Below are positions 33,125-36,176 of a DNA stretch of 36,176 nucleotides, piece after piece. The notes under the pieces were generated by a model that saw only the letters and a program-made list of their open reading frames with translations, had not been told where the DNA came from and ran no database searches. The DNA is from Onstottus_B arcticum (GTDB lineage: Bacteria > Acidobacteriota > Blastocatellia > UBA7656), in the NCBI GenBank assembly GCA_038040485.1, contig JBBPIE010000046.1:1-36176 (forward strand). The letters are read 5' to 3'. Each line of letters opens with the position of its first letter. The first letter of the stretch is position 1. Made by a program: the position numbers and the translations under genes.

Positions 33125-34525
33125 ATGAAGATTCTGATAGCAACGGTTGAGCTTGCGCCGGTCGCGTCTGCTGGAGGTGTGGCCCAATACACAATGGGCC
33201 TTGCAAGAGCACTGCGTGAGGCGGGGCATGACGTCCACGTCGCCATCCCCGACTATCGTTTTCTTCCCGATTTCGTTCCATCAATTCTTGAAGGCATAAC
33301 TGTTCATCGCGTTGGTCGTCACCACCATTTTCAAAATGTGCGAGATGCGCGAGGAATCTACGGAACCGGCGGCGACTTTGAGCCATGGGTAACATTCGCT
33401 CGAGCGGTAACAGAGCTCGTTCGAACTTCGCGGCCTGATATTGTTCACTGCCAGGACGCGCACACATCTCTGGTTCCGGTCTTCATCGCAGCCGAGCGGC
33501 AACAAAACTCCGCGGCGTTCCCTCAGACACGCAGTGTGATCACAATTCACAACCTACTCGAGCAGGGAAAGGGCGGTAGGGACTTCTTTGATAGGCTATC
33601 CCTTCCCCAAGCCCTATTCGACACACACTTTGAGTTCTTCGGTCAGACGAACTGCTTCAAGGCAGGATTATTGATGGCCGATCGCGTGTCTACCGTTAGC
33701 CGCACCTATGCCAACGAAATCCCAACGAGCGACGAGTTTGGATTCGGCCTCGCCGGTGTCCTCCGCGCACTCCCGGTTACGCCGGCTGGGATCGTCAACG
33801 GGATTGACGCAGAAAGCTGGAAACTGGCAGGAGCTCGCTACGATGGGACGGATGACATCGAAGCCATAACTCAAACGAAGCGCTCGCTGCTCCCCACGCT
33901 TCTACCGATTTGGTCCCAGGAGCAAGAAGTACCTGTCATCGCCTTCAAGGCGCGGTGGGATCGGCAGAAGGGGATCCTCTTGCTCGCCGAATGCATGGAG
34001 GAGGTCCTGGAGCATGCTCGCTTCATATTCGATACGTGGCCGGAGCCGAGAGATGGCCATGCCGATCATTTTGATGTTTGGAAGGTTCTGACATCACTAA
34101 GGGACAGGTATCCGTTGCGTTTCGCTCTCAACGTTCCCCGTACCACATCGCCAGAGGAAAGTGTCGCTCTTTACACGGCGGCTGATTTCCTGATCATGCC
34201 GTCTGTGTATGAACCGTGCGGCCTCGCACAGATGGAATGCCAACGGTTCGGGTGCATCCCAATCGTACGTCGGACCGGCGGGCTTGCGGACACTGTCACC
34301 GATCTGACGGCCGGAGTCAGCAAAGCAAACGGAATCGTGTTTGACACCATGACGCGAGCTGGCCTAATGACCGCCGTGAAGCGGGCTGTTACGGCACATT
34401 CCGACTCTCGTGTAATGAAGTCACTGTTGGCAAACGCCCTTGGCCAGGACAATGAATGGAACACCCGCATGGAAGCTTATGAGTCTCTATACGAATCTGC
34501 CAAGCGCGTCGAACCGGGCGGCTAA
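33125..34525 (+). CDS. glgA: Glycogen/starch synthase-like GT5 glycosyltransferase
   Basis: A 466-residue GT-B protein of the GT5 glycogen synthase family, which adds glucose from ADP-glucose to alpha-1,4-glucan. The N-terminal domain begins MKILIATVELAPVASAGGVAQ. The C-terminal domain has KARWDRQKG (the Arg/Lys pair near the sugar-nucleotide) and PSVYEPCGLAQMECQRFG followed by IVRRTGGLADTV, both typical of the family. The KxGGL motif that binds ADP-glucose is altered: Ser15-Ala-Gly-Gly-Val replaces Lys15-x-Gly-Gly-Leu. Loss of that lysine suggests a different donor or altered activity. GGAGGCCAG ahead of the ATG at 33125 supports the start. No other glycogen genes are in the window. Confidence 0.83.
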   Translation: MKILIATVELAPVASAGGVAQYTMGLARALREAGHDVHVAIPDYRFLPDFVPSILEGITVHRVGRHHHFQNVRDARGIYGTGGDFEPWVTFARAVTELVRTSRPDIVHCQDAHTSLVPVFIAAERQQNSAAFPQTRSVITIHNLLEQGKGGRDFFDRLSLPQALFDTHFEFFGQTNCFKAGLLMADRVSTVSRTYANEIPTSDEFGFGLAGVLRALPVTPAGIVNGIDAESWKLAGARYDGTDDIEAITQTKRSLLPTLLPIWSQEQEVPVIAFKARWDRQKGILLLAECMEEVLEHARFIFDTWPEPRDGHADHFDVWKVLTSLRDRYPLRFALNVPRTTSPEESVALYTAADFLIMPSVYEPCGLAQMECQRFGCIPIVRRTGGLADTVTDLTAGVSKANGIVFDTMTRAGLMTAVKRAVTAHSDSRVMKSLLANALGQDNEWNTRMEAYESLYESAKRVEPGG

Positions 34526-34605
34526 CGCGCGGCCGGAGCGGACCGCATTGTGATCGATCCTGGTCTGCGAGATTAGGGCTGATAGACTTACGGCGGACTA
34601 ATCAC

Positions 34606-35082
34606 GTGAAGAAGCAAGTTCTTATTTATGGTCTTATCTACGGCCTTTGTGGCGGGCTGCTGATCGCGGCGCTCAAGGTCAGTGAATATCGCTTTGTTGT
34701 AGTGGAACACTCGATCGAGATTTATGGCGGCTTGACGGCGCTGGTCTTCGCCAGCGTGGGCATTTGGCTCGGGCTCAAGCTTACGCGGAAAGAGCTGATC
34801 ATCGTCGAACGGGAACTGATAGTCGAAAGAGAAGTTTTAGTCCCCGCCGGGACTCCGTTTGCTCTGAACGAAAAACGACTGCAGGAGCTGGCGATCACCA
34901 AACGCGAATTGGAAATACTCGGGTTGATAGCGGACGGTCTGAGTAATCGCGAGATCGCTGAAAGACTTTTCGTCAGCGAGAACACCGTCAAGACACATTC
35001 CAGCAGGCTGTTCGACAAACTCAGTGCCAAGCGAAGAACGCAGGCAGTCCAGCGAGGCAAAGAGCTGGGGCTGATTCCTTAA
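34606..35082 (+). CDS. Membrane-anchored LuxR-type transcription regulator
   Basis: A 158-residue protein with two transmembrane helices (about 5-23 and 38-58), a charged helical linker (ELIIVERELIVEREVLVP) and a LuxR-type DNA-binding domain at 95-157 (ITKRELEILGLIADGLSNRE, IAERLFVSENTVKTHSSRLFDKL). There is no receiver or ligand domain, so control probably comes from the membrane part. The start is GTG at 34606. The DUF4199 gene follows on the same strand 192 bp later. Its N-terminal hydrophobic hairpin resembles that of the DUF4199 protein. Confidence 0.9.
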   Translation: MKKQVLIYGLIYGLCGGLLIAALKVSEYRFVVVEHSIEIYGGLTALVFASVGIWLGLKLTRKELIIVERELIVEREVLVPAGTPFALNEKRLQELAITKRELEILGLIADGLSNREIAERLFVSENTVKTHSSRLFDKLSAKRRTQAVQRGKELGLIP

Positions 35083-35274
35083 CAGAAATTAGATTCATGG
35101 GGAGCACGAGGGTTCCCGTCAGGGCTTCCCTTTAGTTCAATTCATCCAAACTAAAGTATTACTTGCCGGCTAAACCTGCGAAATCATTCGAAAGTATGAC
35201 GACACAACGGACGTCTGCGAGGTATTTTCCCGAGTCGATAGCAAAACATTCTTTGCGACAGGAGAGCTACTAAG

Positions 35275-35844
35275 ATGAAAAAGACTGTATTGACCTTCGG
35301 ACTAATCGGGGGAGCGATCATGGCAGCGATGATGTTTGCCACGCTGCCCTTCATGGACAAGATCGGTTTTGACAAAGGCGAGATCATTGGCTACACGACG
35401 ATGATTCTCGCGTTTTTGCTGGTTTTCTTTGGCATTCGCTCGTATCGCGAAAATGTGAGCAACGGCCACATAACATTCGGCCGGGCCTTCGCGGTAGGCA
35501 TTCTAATCACGCTGGTCTCGTGTGTTTGCTATGTCGTTGCCTGGGAGATCATCTACTTCAAATTCATCCCGGATTTTGTCGACAAATACGCGAGCTACAT
35601 GATCGAGAAAGTAGGGGCCTCGGGGGCCAGCAAGCAGGTAATCGACGCCGAGTTGCAGAAGATGAATAGTTTTAAGGCAATGTATGACAATCCTTTCATC
35701 AACGCCGCGATAACTTTCGTTGAGCCGTTTCCTATCGGCCTGATCGTTACTTTGATCTCGGCGACGATCCTAAGGAAGAAGACAATTGCCCCCACTGGGG
35801 ATCAAGGTCGGCCAGCCCAGCTGCGGGTTCAGCAAGAGAACTAA
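35275..35844 (+). CDS. DUF4199-like membrane protein
   Basis: A 189-residue protein with four predicted helices: 5-23, 36-55, 70-92 and 146-166. The opening (MKKTVLTFGLIGGAIMAAMM), followed by an acidic loop and GYTTMILAFLLVFFGIRSYRE, matches my recollection of the DUF4199 family, whose function is unknown. The extracytoplasmic or cytoplasmic region between helices 3 and 4 is about 50 residues and charged. The start is supported by AGGAGA upstream. It sits downstream of the membrane LuxR regulator, a pairing that may reflect a common function. Confidence 0.82.
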   Translation: MKKTVLTFGLIGGAIMAAMMFATLPFMDKIGFDKGEIIGYTTMILAFLLVFFGIRSYRENVSNGHITFGRAFAVGILITLVSCVCYVVAWEIIYFKFIPDFVDKYASYMIEKVGASGASKQVIDAELQKMNSFKAMYDNPFINAAITFVEPFPIGLIVTLISATILRKKTIAPTGDQGRPAQLRVQQEN

Positions 35845-35899
35845 CGGTGTGTGCTGAGTGGTTTGGCAAATAACCGGGAACACAACATAGGAGGAAATT

Positions 35900-36176
35900 A
35901 TGGAACTGGGAAATTTCTCTGTTAGCCTGGCTGTAAAAGATATCGAAGCGTCGAAGGTGTTTGACGAAAAGCTGGGGTTTACAGTGTTCGGAGTAAATCA
36001 GTCGCAGAACTGGCTGATTATGAAGAATGGCGACCACAATATTGGATTGTTTCAAGGCATGTTCGAAAACAACATTCTCACCTTCAACCCGGGCTGGAGT
36101 AGCGATGCTCAGCAACTCAGCGAATTCACGGACGTTCGAGAGTTGCAGCGCCAGCTCAAAGATCGTGGCGTAAACA
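35900..36176 (+). CDS. VOC-family (glyoxalase-like) protein, 5' part only
   Basis: The frame starts at an ATG at 35900 with an excellent ribosome binding site (TAGGAGG) and runs off the window after 92 codons. The visible part (NFSVSLAVKDIEASKVFDEK, LGFTVFG, NWLIMKNGDHNIGLFQGMF) fits the first beta-alpha-beta-beta-beta module of the vicinal oxygen chelate superfamily, such as glyoxalase/bleomycin-resistance-like proteins. Metal ligands of the second module are outside the window, so the substrate and activity cannot be judged. Confidence 0.85.
   Translation, partial: MELGNFSVSLAVKDIEASKVFDEKLGFTVFGVNQSQNWLIMKNGDHNIGLFQGMFENNILTFNPGWSSDAQQLSEFTDVRELQRQLKDRGVN

Overview
The window looks like chromosome from a GC-rich, Gram-negative soil-type bacterium, most likely an Acidobacteriota member near Blastocatellia. 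This is inference, from asparagine-rich linkers, a DICT-GAF-GGDEF cyclase, a membrane-anchored LuxR regulator beside a DUF4199 protein, an ECF sigma/anti-sigma/DUF4097 cluster and several families of short palindromic repeats. No rRNA, tRNA or CRISPR array was found.

Layout. 1-86: heptamer-like simple repeat. 88-846 (-): class III-type sirtuin. 1217-12776 (-): a compact eight-gene operon, the highlight of the window. 13307-13807 (-): lipoprotein-like thermonuclease. 14083-16188 (+): argS, then a small protein plus HNH endonuclease pair (16262-16920), then a type I-beta DAHP synthase overlapping a multipass membrane protein (16994-19701). 19721-21298 (-): DICT-GAF-GGDEF diguanylate cyclase. 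21430-21507: large inverted repeat. 21815-24885 (+): OmpA-like lipoprotein, ECF sigma factor, zinc anti-sigma factor and a DUF4097-like exported protein. 24891-25223 (-): small helical protein. 25393-25510: MITE-like repeat. 25569-28957 (+): NtrC-type regulator and its histidine kinase. 29673-31085 (+): membrane protein with IPT/TIG domains. 31164-31391 (-): CHAT-domain remnant. 31658-32884 (+): secreted lectin-like protein. 33125-34525 (+): glycogen synthase-like GT5. 34606-35844 (+): membrane LuxR regulator and DUF4199 protein. 35900-36176 (+): start of a VOC protein, cut by the window end.

The operon at 1217-12776 encodes, in transcription order: a vWA lipoprotein with an intact MIDAS motif; a three- or four-helix membrane protein; a tubulin/FtsZ-like GTPase; a 1041-residue protein with a C-terminal actin/Hsp70-type ATPase domain; a single-pass protein with a C-terminal soluble domain; a ZorA-like MotA/ExbB protein with a long tail; a ZorB-like MotB/OmpA protein that keeps the transmembrane aspartate; and an OLD-type ABC ATPase-TOPRIM nuclease. 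Gaps are 50 bp or less and one junction overlaps. The ZorA/ZorB pair is the motor of the Zorya anti-phage system, but the known Zorya partners are absent. In their place are a tubulin-like GTPase, an actin-like ATPase, a vWA lipoprotein and an OLD nuclease. I infer an envelope-anchored, ion-driven sensor or motor coupled to cytoskeleton-like NTPases and a nuclease effector, probably for phage or DNA defence. I know of no named system with this composition, and I could not search a database.

A likely promoter and a nested inverted repeat lie upstream of the operon at 12951-13027. In the lines counted by hand the operon is less GC-rich than argS and aroF, which fits acquisition by transfer.
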